From positions 62,001 through 126,000 of the forward strand of contig NZ_WKJP01000001.1 of NCBI RefSeq assembly GCF_009674585.1: a DNA stretch of 64,000 bases, given 5' to 3'. This document shows, one piece after another, positions 17,706 to 26,390 of this stretch. This stretch comes from Haloferax marinisediminis. Lineage in GTDB: Archaea; Halobacteriota; Halobacteria; Halobacteriales; Haloferacaceae. Each line of letters begins with the position of its first letter. Within the stretch, counting starts at the first letter, position 1. Position numbers and translations under genes: made by a program. The notes below the pieces were generated by a model, which saw nothing but the letters and a program-made list of their open reading frames with translations, made no database searches and had not been told where the DNA came from.

Positions 17706-17832
17706 ACCTCGGTGTCACGGACCCGGCACCAATAGTTTTCGCCACCGAGGCGGTGTCGCCCGAACAGAGCGCGGTCCGCTTCCAACTTTCGACATAAACG
17801 CCCTTTTGTACGCGCACGCCCGAACCGACAGT

Positions 17833-18558
17833 ATGCATTGCCGGCGGTGTGGAAATCCGTTAGACAAACCGGGAGACTACTGTCTGACCTGCAACACCGC
17901 CAACTGTGACGCCGTCGTCGCCGTCTTCGAATCCGACCGCGCGACGCTGACGTTCCTCGACGAAGACGAGGTCGTCGGCGAGACGGCTGTCACGACGATT
18001 CCCGAGACGGACGACGACACCAAAATCATCCAACTCCGGAACTTCGCAGGCCTCGTCGCCGACGAGATTCGGCGAAAGCGTCCGGAGACAGTGTACGCCG
18101 CTGGCGAACGCGACCCCTTGCGCGAGACGCGCGCGCAGCTTCATTACGAGTTCTACCGCGTCACCGACACGGACCCAGTAGAGTCAGTCATCGCCCGGCA
18201 CGGCGAACGGGCGCTCGAAGTCGTCGACATCCCACCAGCAGAGAAACTCGGTGGGAGTCACACGACGCTCATCGGCGGACGAAAGGGACGGCGAGCGATT
18301 GGCGTCGTCGCCGGGCACCCACACGTCAAGAAAGTCATTCCAGGACCCATCGACGCCAGCGGCACCGGGTCGCGGACGGGACTCCGGGCCAAGGTCACGC
18401 GCGCCGACAACAACGGGAACGTCAGACTCCTCTTACGCGACGGGTCGAGCGTCCAAGAGAACCGCATCGTCACGACGGCGATGAACTACGAGACGGGTGA
18501 GCGTGTGCGCGACGACCTCAACGAAGCACTCCGCGAAGAAGAGTTACAAGACGAGTGA
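17833..18558 (+). CDS. DUF2103-type metal-binding protein
   Basis: A 241-aa conserved archaeal protein. A zinc-ribbon-like N terminus (MHCRRCGNPLDKPGDYCLTC, two CxxC knuckles) is followed by a domain with GGSHTTLIGGRKGRRAIG and HPHVKKVIPGPID. These fit the DUF2103 family of predicted metal-binding proteins as I recall it. Some members occur near RNA-processing genes, but no function is established. The ATG at 17833 starts directly at the zinc ribbon. The upstream open frame back to 17560 overlaps the divergent gene and is rejected. Confidence 0.75.
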   Translation: MHCRRCGNPLDKPGDYCLTCNTANCDAVVAVFESDRATLTFLDEDEVVGETAVTTIPETDDDTKIIQLRNFAGLVADEIRRKRPETVYAAGERDPLRETRAQLHYEFYRVTDTDPVESVIARHGERALEVVDIPPAEKLGGSHTTLIGGRKGRRAIGVVAGHPHVKKVIPGPIDASGTGSRTGLRAKVTRADNNGNVRLLLRDGSSVQENRIVTTAMNYETGERVRDDLNEALREEELQDE

Positions 18559-18590
18559 GCCACCGACTGGTGGGTCGCTTCCGTTGACGC

Positions 18591-19595
18591 TTATTGATGG
18601 GTCGCTTCAGACGGTCGGTCTGTGTCTGTGGACAGGCGAATCGGTTGTGTCGCAATCGCTTCGTCGCGGTACCACGCGACAGTCTCTTCGATAGCCGTTT
18701 CGAGCGGTGTCGCCGTCACCGCGTCACCGAAGGTGTCTCTGAACTTCTTGTCGGAGACGACGTAGGGGGCTTCGAACGAGTGTCGCTGTTCGAGGAGCTC
18801 GCTGAGGGGCGAACTCACGTACCCACCGAGGGTGAGCGGCACACCGGACACGGCGAGGATGCGCGGGAATCCGGGGTCGATGCCGACGGCGTCGTAGACG
18901 AGATAGACGAACCGCCGCGTCGAGACGGTCTCTGGATTCGGAACGTGCCACGCCTCACCGAGTGCCTCGTCACGCTCGCCGAGGAGAACCAACGCCCGTG
19001 CGAAATCCGGGACGTAGGTGTACGTGTGGGGGAGCTTCGGATTTCCGAAGACTCTCGCTCGCTTCCCTTCGACGGCCTCGCCGAACACCTGCTCACCAAC
19101 GGCTGATTCTCGAACACGCGGGCCGAAGAAGTCGCTGGCGCGGCCAATCGTGGCCTCGATACGTCCCTCGTCGTGCGCATCGAGCACCATCCGGGCGCAT
19201 TTAGCGCGGGTTCGTCCCTTCGGTCCGGTCGCCGCGTACGGGAGGTCCTCGGTGATTCGGGCGTCGACGTCGCCGTACATGTACAGATTCTCGGCGACGA
19301 CCAGTCGCGCACCAGTGGCTTCGACACCCTCGACGATACCGCGCGTCAGGTCGGGGAAGAGTTCGGGCCACAGGTGGTACGGTGGTTGCGCGCAGTGGTA
19401 GACCACGTCGGCGTCTTCGAACGCCGCTTTTGCGAGGGCTGGGTCGGTCACGTCGATACGTCGATGCTCGGCCCCCTCGGGGAGTCTTCCAGAGAGATGT
19501 CGCGCCACCACCGCGACGTCGTCGCCGCGCTCTCGGAGGTGTTCTGTCACAGCCAATCCGACGGGACCCGCCCCGACCACGACGTGTTTTGTCAT
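18591..19595 (-). CDS. NAD-dependent epimerase/dehydratase family protein
   Basis: A 334-aa extended short-chain dehydrogenase. The Rossmann motif [16 protein letters not shown] (GxGxxG) is at the N terminus. [10 protein letters not shown] shows the Tyr region, but a canonical YxxxK catalytic pair is not clear. [19 protein letters not shown] near residue 210 is typical of nucleoside-sugar or isomerase-like members. The substrate is unknown. The ATG at 19595 is chosen because the glycine motif follows at once. It is divergent from the ribosomal operon, whose start lies 100 bp away. Confidence 0.8.
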   Translation of the reverse strand: MTKHVVVGAGPVGLAVTEHLRERGDDVAVVARHLSGRLPEGAEHRRIDVTDPALAKAAFEDADVVYHCAQPPYHLWPELFPDLTRGIVEGVEATGARLVVAENLYMYGDVDARITEDLPYAATGPKGRTRAKCARMVLDAHDEGRIEATIGRASDFFGPRVRESAVGEQVFGEAVEGKRARVFGNPKLPHTYTYVPDFARALVLLGERDEALGEAWHVPNPETVSTRRFVYLVYDAVGIDPGFPRILAVSGVPLTLGGYVSSPLSELLEQRHSFEAPYVVSDKKFRDTFGDAVTATPLETAIEETVAWYRDEAIATQPIRLSTDTDRPSEATHQ

Positions 19596-19696
19596 ACCAC
19601 TCAGTACGCAAAGGAGCGAGAAAGCCGTGTCTAGGCCGGCACACTCCGGCACGACTCGTAGGGTTTATCCATACTGCTGAGGTAGTTGGCGGTACT

Positions 19697-19966
19697 ATGG
19701 CCGACAAGAAGGCACGATCCGTCGGAAGTGCCGGGCGCTTTGGGGCTCGGTACGGCCGCGTCGCCCGCCGCCGCGTCAAGGAAATCGAAGCAGAGATGCG
19801 AAGCGCAAAAGTCGACGGCGACGACGTCACCCGCGTCGGAACCGGCATCTGGAAGAACGAGAAGACTGGCGAGGTCTTCACTGGCGGTACCTACCGTCCC
19901 CAGACCCCGGCCGGCAAGCAGGTTCGACGCTCCATCCGCGCCGCACTGACTGGCGAGTCGGAATAA
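19697..19966 (+). CDS. rpl37ae: 50S ribosomal protein eL43 (L37Ae) lacking zinc-finger cysteines
   Basis: An 89-aa large-subunit ribosomal protein. The N terminus with [18 protein letters not shown] and the C-terminal [20 protein letters not shown] match archaeal L37Ae. In most archaeal and eukaryotic homologues, two CxxC knuckles form a zinc finger between these parts. Here that region reads [18 protein letters not shown] and the protein has no cysteine at all. The size and conserved ends indicate a working gene with a lost metal site. It heads a cluster with rpoP, pcc1, pfdB and a DUF3194 gene. The start at 19697 fits the family N terminus. Confidence 0.92.
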   Translation: MADKKARSVGSAGRFGARYGRVARRRVKEIEAEMRSAKVDGDDVTRVGTGIWKNEKTGEVFTGGTYRPQTPAGKQVRRSIRAALTGESE

Positions 19967-19999
19967 CACCGAGCTAGCCTCGATTCCTCACATCTCACA

Positions 20000-20134
20000 A
20001 TGAGCTACAAGTGTTCCCGGTGCAAGCGCGACGTCGAACTGGACGAGTTCGGTGGCGTTCGCTGCCCCTACTGTGGGCACCGCGTCCTGCTGAAGGAGCG
20101 GACCCCCAACGTGAAAGAAGTCAACGTCGAGTAA
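20000..20134 (+). CDS. rpoP: DNA-directed RNA polymerase subunit P (Rpo12)
   Basis: A 44-aa zinc-binding subunit of archaeal RNA polymerase. It reads [19 protein letters not shown] followed by [17 protein letters not shown]: two CxxC pairs form the zinc ribbon, and the basic tail is typical of Rpo12/RPB12. It follows eL43 by 33 bp, an arrangement conserved in archaea. The pcc1 start codon lies one base after its stop. Confidence 0.96.
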   Translation: MSYKCSRCKRDVELDEFGGVRCPYCGHRVLLKERTPNVKEVNVE

Positions 20135-20135
20135 C

Positions 20136-20405
20136 GTGCGCTCAGCGCACAGCGCTTCTCTCGAGTTCGACTACCCCGACGAGCGGCGCGCCCGTATCGT
20201 CGAACAGAGCGTCGCGGTCGAAGTCGGCGAGATCGACGACGCCCGGTCGCGCGCCCGCGTCCACCGCGAGGGCCGAACTGTCGTCGTCACCGTCGACGCA
20301 GGAGACATCGTCGCGCTCCGCGCCGGCGTAAACACGTGGATTCGCCTCGTCGAGACCGCAGAAGCCGTCTCAGCCGGAAGCGAGAGCCGTTCACAATCTG
20401 CGTAG
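20136..20405 (+). CDS. pcc1: KEOPS complex subunit Pcc1
   Basis: An 89-aa small subunit of the KEOPS complex, which makes N6-threonylcarbamoyladenosine at tRNA position 37. Pcc1 dimerises and helps bind tRNA. The pattern HSASLEFDYPDERRARIVEQ and VVVTVDAGDIVALRAGVNTW matches the Pcc1/CTAG fold. The GTG start at 20136 lies just after the rpoP stop. It sits between rpoP and prefoldin beta, as in other haloarchaea. Confidence 0.9.
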   Translation: MRSAHSASLEFDYPDERRARIVEQSVAVEVGEIDDARSRARVHREGRTVVVTVDAGDIVALRAGVNTWIRLVETAEAVSAGSESRSQSA

Positions 20406-20448
20406 GAGACCGCGGGTGTTTTAGGGCCGGCGTCCCGTCCGTTCGGGT

Positions 20449-20823
20449 ATGCAGGGAAGTCTGCCGCCAGAAGCCCAAGAGAAGCTCGAAGAACTGCAGA
20501 ACCTTCAGGAGACCGCCCAGAACGTCTCCGAGCAGAAGCAGTCTTCCGAAACGGCGCTCAACGAAGCCCAGACGGCACTCGAAACGCTCGAGGACGTCGA
20601 CGCTGACTCGAAGATGTACCGCGAAGTCGGCGAACTCCTCATCGAGACCGACTACGAGACCGCTCAGGAAGACCTCGAAGAGAAGGTCGAGAGCCTCGAA
20701 GTCCGCGTCGAGCAGCTGACGAAGCAGGAGTCGCGCGTCCAAGAGAAGTTCGAGAGTCTGCAGGAAGAACTCCAGCAGATGCTGCAGGGCGGTGCCGGCC
20801 CGATGGGCCCCGGCGGCGCATAA
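20449..20823 (+). CDS. pfdB: Prefoldin beta subunit
   Basis: A 124-aa beta subunit of the prefoldin chaperone, which hands unfolded proteins to the thermosome. Long N- and C-terminal coiled coils (residues about 5-45 and 70-112, heptads of L/E/Q) flank the central beta-hairpin part with [14 protein letters not shown]. The end is Gly/Pro-rich ([11 protein letters not shown]). The DUF3194 gene begins immediately after its stop codon. Confidence 0.95.
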   Translation: MQGSLPPEAQEKLEELQNLQETAQNVSEQKQSSETALNEAQTALETLEDVDADSKMYREVGELLIETDYETAQEDLEEKVESLEVRVEQLTKQESRVQEKFESLQEELQQMLQGGAGPMGPGGA

Positions 20824-21078
20824 ATGCCAGAGCCAACGGACGAAGAAGTGGTCGAGACCGCCGCAGAGGCGGCCGAAGGCCTCATCTTCGCCCGGTTCAA
20901 GCAGTCGCGCGTCAAGGACTTTGACGTCACTGTGACGTTCGAAGACGGTGTGCTCGACGTCGACGTGTACATCAACGCACCCGACGACGCCGAGAACGCC
21001 GACGCAGTCGCCGACGAGGCGGCCCGAACGGCGCAGGAAGCCGTGGACGAACTGTTCGCGGCCGCTGACGAAGAGTAA
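20824..21078 (+). CDS. DUF3194 family protein
   Basis: An 84-aa acidic protein that starts directly after the prefoldin beta stop. DUF3194 genes sit downstream of pfdB in many archaea. The core FDVTVTFEDGVLDVDVYINA forms a likely beta-sheet, followed by an Ala/Glu-rich helix. The function is unknown; the position suggests a link with prefoldin or translation. Confidence 0.85.
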   Translation: MPEPTDEEVVETAAEAAEGLIFARFKQSRVKDFDVTVTFEDGVLDVDVYINAPDDAENADAVADEAARTAQEAVDELFAAADEE

Positions 21079-21168
21079 GGGTCATTTTCGCGGGAACCCC
21101 CCGCACACTTTCCACACCGCGAGCGACGCGTCTGTATCGTCCGATGGAGAGACGAGCGTGTTCGTCCG

Positions 21169-22029
21169 TCAGTTCGCCTGAATCGGTCGAATCGACCGAT
21201 AGAACGCCGTCGAGTACGTCGCGAAGAATGCGCCGAGGACGCTACTGACGACGACCAGGAGAACCACGAGTCCAACCGTCGCGCCGAGTCCGACCGATGG
21301 AAGACCGAACAGTTCTGGGGCCGTTACGGGAGCGGCACCGACGTCAGCGACTCCGGTCGACTGAGCCGGAAACACGGGACCAGTGAGCAGCGAGAACAAC
21401 GCGCCGAAGACACCGAGGACAGCACCACCGACAGTGACGACGACGGTGTACCCGAGTACAGACACGAGGTTGTGCCGGACACACCACACGCTCCGTTTGA
21501 TGGCGTCGATGGCTCCCAAATCGTCGATGACGATCGCGTGGCCGAAGAACTGTGAGACGAACAGGACGGCAAAGTAGACGAAGAAGATAGCCAGGCCAAT
21601 CACAGCGATGGTTGCCAAGAGGGCGAGGCCCGGTTGCGACCCGTTCGCCAACAGAATCACGCCGCCGAACCCGACCACAAAGACGCTCACGAACCCTAAC
21701 ACGAAGTACAAGACGAGGAGTCCGAAGTACACGGCCAGTATCGACACGTAGTGGGCTTTCCCCTCACTCATGAACGTCTCGACGGTCGTTCGGCCACTCG
21801 TCGCCTCGTTGGCCATGCCGATGACGCCGCCGATGAAGAACGGTATGACGAATAGCAGAACTCCGCTAAACACGAGCGAGATGAGACTCCCGAGGAGTGG
21901 ACTGATAGCCTGTGCGAGTAATCCGGGGAGTTGAAAGAGACTGATTGCTGCGGTCACCGCGAACAACACTGGGTTTCGCCGAAGCGACTCACCTGCTGTT
22001 CCGAGGGCTTGGAGGGCGGCCATAGTCAC
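21169..22029 (-). CDS. Haloarchaeal polytopic membrane protein (DUF4013/DUF7847-like)
   Basis: A 286-aa protein with about six hydrophobic helices, including LISLVFSGVLLFVIPFFIGG, HYVSILAVYFGLLVLYFVLG and TVGLVVLLVVVSSVLGAFFA. The pattern of a long hydrophobic protein with a conserved AIDAIKRSVWCVRHNLVSVLG segment before the last helices fits the haloarchaeal membrane-protein families with glycerophosphoryl-diester-like permease folds. No catalytic motif is seen. The function is unknown. It is convergent with the DUF3194 gene. Confidence 0.7.
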   Translation of the reverse strand: MTMAALQALGTAGESLRRNPVLFAVTAAISLFQLPGLLAQAISPLLGSLISLVFSGVLLFVIPFFIGGVIGMANEATSGRTTVETFMSEGKAHYVSILAVYFGLLVLYFVLGFVSVFVVGFGGVILLANGSQPGLALLATIAVIGLAIFFVYFAVLFVSQFFGHAIVIDDLGAIDAIKRSVWCVRHNLVSVLGYTVVVTVGGAVLGVFGALFSLLTGPVFPAQSTGVADVGAAPVTAPELFGLPSVGLGATVGLVVLLVVVSSVLGAFFATYSTAFYRSIRPIQAN

Positions 22030-22236
22030 GAGATAGTGACAATCAATAAAGAATTACTGGTTGACACGAAGTGCGTAATCGGTCGAGTACACACTTGACA
22101 TCCATAGCCAACACCGGGGTGGACCACGACGGAAAAGGTGTAATGGCGAGTTCAGTTTCTGATTCCGCAGAATAACGTGGTAGTAACTGTACAATCGCCC
22201 GGTACTATTATCAAGGAATGTGGTGTATGTTACCTC

Positions 22237-22443
22237 ATGTCAGTTAGACGTACCCCGAGAGGGACGACTGCGTTGGACCGACTCCGAGAACACTACACCG
22301 ACGTAGACCGGCTGTGTTCGAAGTGTGGACACGTGGATACAGAGGGTTCGTGGTCGGCGAAGACGACTGGTTCGACGGTCTTCTACAGACATATCTGTCC
22401 GAGTTGCGGTGCCATCGAGACGAGAACGCTCTCGTTGAAGTAG
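22237..22443 (+). CDS. Small zinc-finger protein (HVO_0649-like)
   Basis: A 68-aa protein with two zinc knuckles, CSKCG and CPSCG, about 28 residues apart. It starts MSVRRTPRGTTALDRLRE. It looks like the small haloarchaeal zinc-finger family named after Haloferax volcanii HVO_0649. Many such small proteins are expressed in Haloferax and affect stress or biofilm traits, but this one's role is unknown. The ATG at 22237 was chosen. The frame is open 20 codons further upstream without family sequence. Confidence 0.75.
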   Translation: MSVRRTPRGTTALDRLREHYTDVDRLCSKCGHVDTEGSWSAKTTGSTVFYRHICPSCGAIETRTLSLK

Positions 22444-22502
22444 TGCGACGAGGCCACTCCTCTCGTCGCGTGACGCTGTCCGGTGAGTGACGACGCCGCG
22501 AC

Positions 22503-22509
22503 GAAAAAT
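22503..22509 (-). terminator. T-run terminator of the DUF2070 gene
   Basis: On the minus strand this reads CATTTTT, about 12-18 nt downstream of the DUF2070 stop codon. A T-run in this place fits an archaeal terminator. Confidence 0.4.
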
Positions 22510-22520
22510 GTGAGGCCGAA

Positions 22521-24434
22521 TTAGGCCAAGAAGAACACGAGCAAACTGACGGCCATCGACGCGAGGATGACCGCGAGTGCCAACGCACCGCCCATCGAGA
22601 CGACTGCGTTCGCGTGGCTTGCGAGCGTCTCGGTCCGGTCGTTCCCGAAGATGGTCACCTCGGCGCGTTGGGTCGCCATCCCACCGGTGACGGGTTCGCG
22701 GTCCGAGCGCGCCTGTTCGACGAGGTCTTCGATAGTCGCGAGCAGTTCGTCGTGGTCGATCGCCGCACCGACCTGATTTTCGGCTTCGACGGTGTTGACG
22801 ATGTGCGTGTCCGTCGTCATCACCTCGGCGACGTCTGCCAGTGCATCAGGACCGGTCGTCAGCGTGTCCACGATGTGGTCGCGGAGACCGGGTTCCATGT
22901 TGTTGCCGTCGATGAGGACATATGCCGTCACCTGGTCGTTCACGTCCGTCACGGCGACGCGGATCCCGAGTGGACCGATTCCTTCGCGCGGTACCCAGTT
23001 GGTTTCGTCCCACGCGGTGCCGAGTGTGAGTGTGCCGCGAGACGTATCTGAGAGTTCATCGCCTGCGAGACCCGCCGCCGTTATCATGTCGAACGAGCGC
23101 TTGCTCCCGGGCGTGACGTGACCGAGGTCTGCGCCTTGCAGGCCGTTGTTACAGTTGTGGGCGTCCACCAAGAGGACGTTTTCCAGCCCCGTCGTTCGGG
23201 CCTCGGCGGCCGCCGAGAGGCCGACAGCGTACTCAACGTCGTCTGCGAACAGGGGTGCGTACGTCGAGACGAGGACGGCGTCGTCGCCGAATCCCTGTCC
23301 GAGCATCTTCGCATCGCCAGACTCGACGCGGACACTCTCCGTCGCCTCGTCGGTGTATTCGATTGTCTCGTAGGCGGCGTCGGCGGCGTCGAGGACCACG
23401 TCGACTTCGCGTTCGGTCACGAGGTTGAAGTCGTGGCCGGCAGTCGCGTGAGGCGGGAACGCGAGTCCTTCGGCACGGCGAGCGACTCGCTCGGGGAAGT
23501 TTCCGCCGCCGATTTCACCCATCGGACCGGGGTGAATCATCGGGAGGACGAAGCGGGCCTTCTCGGTTCCGTCGTTTCTCTGGAAGGAGAGGACGGTCAC
23601 GGGGACGATTGCCTCCTGACCGAGTTGCTCGAAGAAGTCTTCGAGTTCGCGCGTTCCCTCTGCGACGTGACCGATGAACCCTCGGATGAAGTCGAGAACG
23701 GACACGCCGAGACTCCGGCGCCACGGTCGGTCGACGACGCGGAGGAAGGTGTAGACACCCAGCGAGTAGATGACGCAGGTAATCGCGAGGAGTTGGAAGT
23801 GACTGAGCGCGATTGCCGAGAGTTCGGGTGGTGCCCGGTCGGGGCGGGCGAGATACGGCAACAGATACGCGTCGAGGATGGGGCCACCCACTTCGAAGAA
23901 CCGAAGCGTTCCGCTGTAGATGAACAGCAAGGCCGCGGACGTGAGCGTCTGGATGCTCGCCGGAACCGCTGCAATCGGAAGCGACGACCGGGACACAGCC
24001 ATGATGATGAGCAGACGGAACGCGAACACTGACGCGAGGGCGACGACGAGGGCGTCGAAGACGAATCGCTGGCCGAGTCCGGTGAACACCGAGATGATGG
24101 CCGCGATGGTGACGAAGGTCACGATGATGACTTCGCCCGCCAGTGCGAGGAGCGACGAGCGGTTGTGGGTCAGTTTTCCGCCGACGAATCGGTCGACGCC
24201 GGTGGTTCCGAACGCCGCGACGACAGTCGGAATGCCGATGAAGAAGATACCCTCCCAGGCGTCTCTGCCGAGGAAGAAGATGCCTCGCCACGAGCCTGCG
24301 AGGTCGCCGGAGTCGAACGCCGCGATACCGGCCATCGCGGCGACGAGCAAGGCGAACCCGAGACTCGTATACCAGTTGGGCGCGCGGAAGATGAACCGCG
24401 ACAACCCAGCGAGGTCGCTCTGCGTGGAGGTCAT
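22521..24434 (-). CDS. DUF2070 family membrane protein
   Basis: A 637-aa archaeal protein. The N-terminal third holds about seven transmembrane helices (for example FALLVAAMAGIAAF and VIIVTFVTIAAIISVFTG). A large soluble domain follows (residues about 270-600) with MIHPGPMGEIGGGNFPER, VLLVDAHNCNNG and NNMEPGLRDHIV. A last hydrophobic helix closes the protein. This layout and these motifs match DUF2070, conserved in archaea and without known function. The His/Asp/Asn-rich motifs suggest a metal-dependent active site, which is inference. Confidence 0.85.
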   Translation of the reverse strand: MTSTQSDLAGLSRFIFRAPNWYTSLGFALLVAAMAGIAAFDSGDLAGSWRGIFFLGRDAWEGIFFIGIPTVVAAFGTTGVDRFVGGKLTHNRSSLLALAGEVIIVTFVTIAAIISVFTGLGQRFVFDALVVALASVFAFRLLIIMAVSRSSLPIAAVPASIQTLTSAALLFIYSGTLRFFEVGGPILDAYLLPYLARPDRAPPELSAIALSHFQLLAITCVIYSLGVYTFLRVVDRPWRRSLGVSVLDFIRGFIGHVAEGTRELEDFFEQLGQEAIVPVTVLSFQRNDGTEKARFVLPMIHPGPMGEIGGGNFPERVARRAEGLAFPPHATAGHDFNLVTEREVDVVLDAADAAYETIEYTDEATESVRVESGDAKMLGQGFGDDAVLVSTYAPLFADDVEYAVGLSAAAEARTTGLENVLLVDAHNCNNGLQGADLGHVTPGSKRSFDMITAAGLAGDELSDTSRGTLTLGTAWDETNWVPREGIGPLGIRVAVTDVNDQVTAYVLIDGNNMEPGLRDHIVDTLTTGPDALADVAEVMTTDTHIVNTVEAENQVGAAIDHDELLATIEDLVEQARSDREPVTGGMATQRAEVTIFGNDRTETLASHANAVVSMGGALALAVILASMAVSLLVFFLA

Positions 24435-24551
24435 TTTCCGAACAGACTGATTCGAGTGGGGTAAATCCCTCGTATTATTCCGACCGGAAAAGGCTGAGAG
24501 ATAGATGAGGGTCGAGCAGGCCTGCGATTTGTCGGCCCGACGCGACCGAGT

Positions 24552-25103
24552 TTATTGTTCGCAGATGGCGATGAAGTTCTCGAAGACTTCCTCACCCTCG
24601 TCGGTGTGAGCCACTTCGGGGTGCCACTGGACGCCGTAGAGGTTTCGCTCGGTGTTGCTCATCGCTTCGATGGTACACACGTCGCTCGTGGCAGTGTGCG
24701 TGAACCCTTCGGGAACTTCCTTCACTTCGTCGGCGTGGCTTGCCCAGACGCGCGTCTCGGGGGCGAGCGAGCCGATGAGTGGGTCGTCTTCGTCGAGAAC
24801 GTCGACGTCGACGTCGGCGTAGCCACCGTAGTCGCCAGAGCCAACGCGGCCGCCGAGTTCTTCGGCCAGAATCTGCATGCCGAGACAGATGCCGAGAACC
24901 GGAACGTCGAGGTCGAGGTAGTCAGCACAGCGGCCGATGCGGTCCATGTCCGGGCCGCCGGAGAGGACGATGCCGTCTGCGTCGATGTCTGCAGGGTCCG
25001 TGTCGTTGTCGATGAGGTCGGTGTCGACGCCGAGGTCACGGAGTGCGCGCTGTTCGAGATGAGTGAACTGCCCGTGGTTGTCGATGACGACGATGCGGGT
25101 CAT
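24552..25103 (-). CDS. guaAA: GMP synthase, glutamine amidotransferase subunit
   Basis: A 183-aa class I glutamine amidotransferase that feeds ammonia to the separate ATP-pyrophosphatase subunit of archaeal GMP synthase. The nucleophile Cys is in VLGICLGMQ, and the His and Glu of the triad are in VQWHPEVAHTDEGE. The N terminus MTRIVVIDNHGQFTHLE is typical of the archaeal split enzyme. The ATG at 25103 was preferred over one three codons upstream. The synthetase subunit is not in the window. Confidence 0.95.
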   Translation of the reverse strand: MTRIVVIDNHGQFTHLEQRALRDLGVDTDLIDNDTDPADIDADGIVLSGGPDMDRIGRCADYLDLDVPVLGICLGMQILAEELGGRVGSGDYGGYADVDVDVLDEDDPLIGSLAPETRVWASHADEVKEVPEGFTHTATSDVCTIEAMSNTERNLYGVQWHPEVAHTDEGEEVFENFIAICEQ

Positions 25104-25193
25104 GTCCCGCATTGGACTAGCGTGCCTAAAAGTGGTTCGAAGGACGTCCGAGATGCGCGTATCCGTGCATCACATTGGCATATTTGTCGAGCA

Positions 25194-25718
25194 TCACTCG
25201 TCGGTGGCGCGTTCCCGTGCCGACTGAAATCCCATTTCTTCGAGCTCCTTCGTCCGTCGCGCTTCACGTGCAGCGATGGCCTCCGGGTCGGGAGCGGCGT
25301 CGTCGTCGATACGGGCGAACGACTTGTGGACTTTCGTGTGGCACCATCGACACAGTGCCACGGTTATCTCGTGTGATGGGTCCGGTCCGTCACGACTACC
25401 GTACGAGAGGTGGTGTTCTTCGAGGAGCGGACGGGCAGTCGAGTCGTGTGCCATACGGACCTCTTCGATGCCACAGCGGGTACACTCGCGGCCATTCGTC
25501 GTCGAGGCGTAGTGCGGACAGTCACGAAAGTCACAGTCTTCGGCGGCGGCGACACACTCGTAGTCGACGCGTGCACGCTCGCGGGCGAACGCCGGGTCGC
25601 GGTCGGCGTACTCGCGGGCGAGGCGGCACTTCCCGTCGCTGGTGAGGTGGTCGCACCGCCCAGCGTGGTCGTAGGGGTCGTCGACACCTACGGGCGTGCC
25701 TGTCGGCGTCTGCTCCAT
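25194..25718 (-). CDS. HNH-endonuclease-like zinc protein
   Basis: A 174-aa Cys/His-rich protein. The C-terminal half shows an HNH-like arrangement: ECTRCG, then LLEEHHLSYG (the double His of the active site), then VALCRWCHTKVH (second zinc knuckle and final His). The N-terminal part has further cysteines (GRCDHLTSDGKCRLA, CDFRDCPHY) that may bind another zinc. Such small HNH proteins are widespread in haloarchaea. Nuclease activity is possible but untested. It is a single gene, divergent from DUF192. Confidence 0.7.
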   Translation of the reverse strand: MEQTPTGTPVGVDDPYDHAGRCDHLTSDGKCRLAREYADRDPAFARERARVDYECVAAAEDCDFRDCPHYASTTNGRECTRCGIEEVRMAHDSTARPLLEEHHLSYGSRDGPDPSHEITVALCRWCHTKVHKSFARIDDDAAPDPEAIAAREARRTKELEEMGFQSARERATDE

Positions 25719-25814
25719 GCTGCGGGGTCAGGCCGGCGTGTGTGTAAACGTTGCTCTCGTGGAGACCGTCTTCTTGGCGGTGGATTCATCTTTCACTCTG
25801 TCGAATATACATCT

Positions 25815-26162
25815 GTGAGGCTCGTACACCGACAGAACGGCGACCAGACGACGCTCGCTTCGAACGTCGAAACCGCCGATTCGTTCCTCTCGAAGGCCCG
25901 CGGCCTAATGTTCCGTGGGTCGGTCCCCGACGACTATGCCCTCGTCTTCCGATTCGACGACGCCGACCACCACAGTCTCCACATGGTGTTCGTTCCGTTC
26001 GACATCGACGCACTGTGGCTCATCGGCGACGAAGTCAAACAGAAAAAGCGCCTGTCTGCGTGGACAGGTATCGGACTCGGGATGGCAGACACCATCATCG
26101 AACTCCCCGCAGGCGCCGCCGAGGACGTCAATCCAGGCGACCTCGTCCAACTATCCGAGTGA
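25815..26162 (+). CDS. DUF192 family protein
   Basis: A 115-aa protein with the DUF192 signature: ADSFLSKARGLMFRGSVPDDYALVF-type core split around RGLMFRG, then HSLHMVFVPFDIDALWL, and AGAAEDVNPGDLVQL at the end. DUF192 folds as a beta-barrel and its function is unknown; bacterial members are often exported, but no signal is present here. The GTG at 25815 is the likely start. Confidence 0.85.
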   Translation: MRLVHRQNGDQTTLASNVETADSFLSKARGLMFRGSVPDDYALVFRFDDADHHSLHMVFVPFDIDALWLIGDEVKQKKRLSAWTGIGLGMADTIIELPAGAAEDVNPGDLVQLSE

Positions 26163-26256
26163 GACGGGCGCGTCGGCAGCGTGAGACAGCCGTGTCGTCA
26201 CCGAGTGACGTAGCGTTAGCGCCAAGGAGACACCAATTTCTGTCAGAACCATCTCT

Positions 26257-26262
26257 TTTATA
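26257..26262 (+). promoter_or_regulatory. TATA-like box upstream of citramalate synthase
   Basis: TTTATA lies about 28-34 nt before the ATG of a short open frame at 26291 and about 90-130 nt before the likely synthase starts. It implies either a leader of roughly 65-110 nt or translation of the short frame. Confidence 0.45.
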
Positions 26263-26290
26263 CACTCTTCGACATATGTGTTCAATTACT

Positions 26291-26368
26291 ATGTCGGGAG
26301 ATACCACACCGACGGAGGATAGAGTAAGTCGTCGCGAGACGGCTGGCTGTGAAATTCAACGGTTCTAA
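26291..26368 (+). CDS. Possible 25-aa leader ORF before citramalate synthase
   Basis: A short frame reads MSGDTTPTEDRVSRRETAGC and five more residues to a TAA. Its ATG lies about 30 nt after a TATA box, nearly where transcription should start. The stop overlaps the upstream candidate start of the synthase (26349). It holds only one isoleucine and no leucine, so it is not a classical branched-chain attenuator peptide. It may be translated by chance. Listed because leaderless initiation favours it. Confidence 0.25.
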   Translation: MSGDTTPTEDRVSRRETAGCEIQRF

Positions 26369-26390
26369 CTTACAAGGACACGATTCTACC

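Noticed and set aside
26163-26290. Short poly-pyrimidine tracts and GC-rich words as a riboswitch before citramalate synthase
   Set aside because: No conserved riboswitch core or stable stem-loop set could be recognised by eye.
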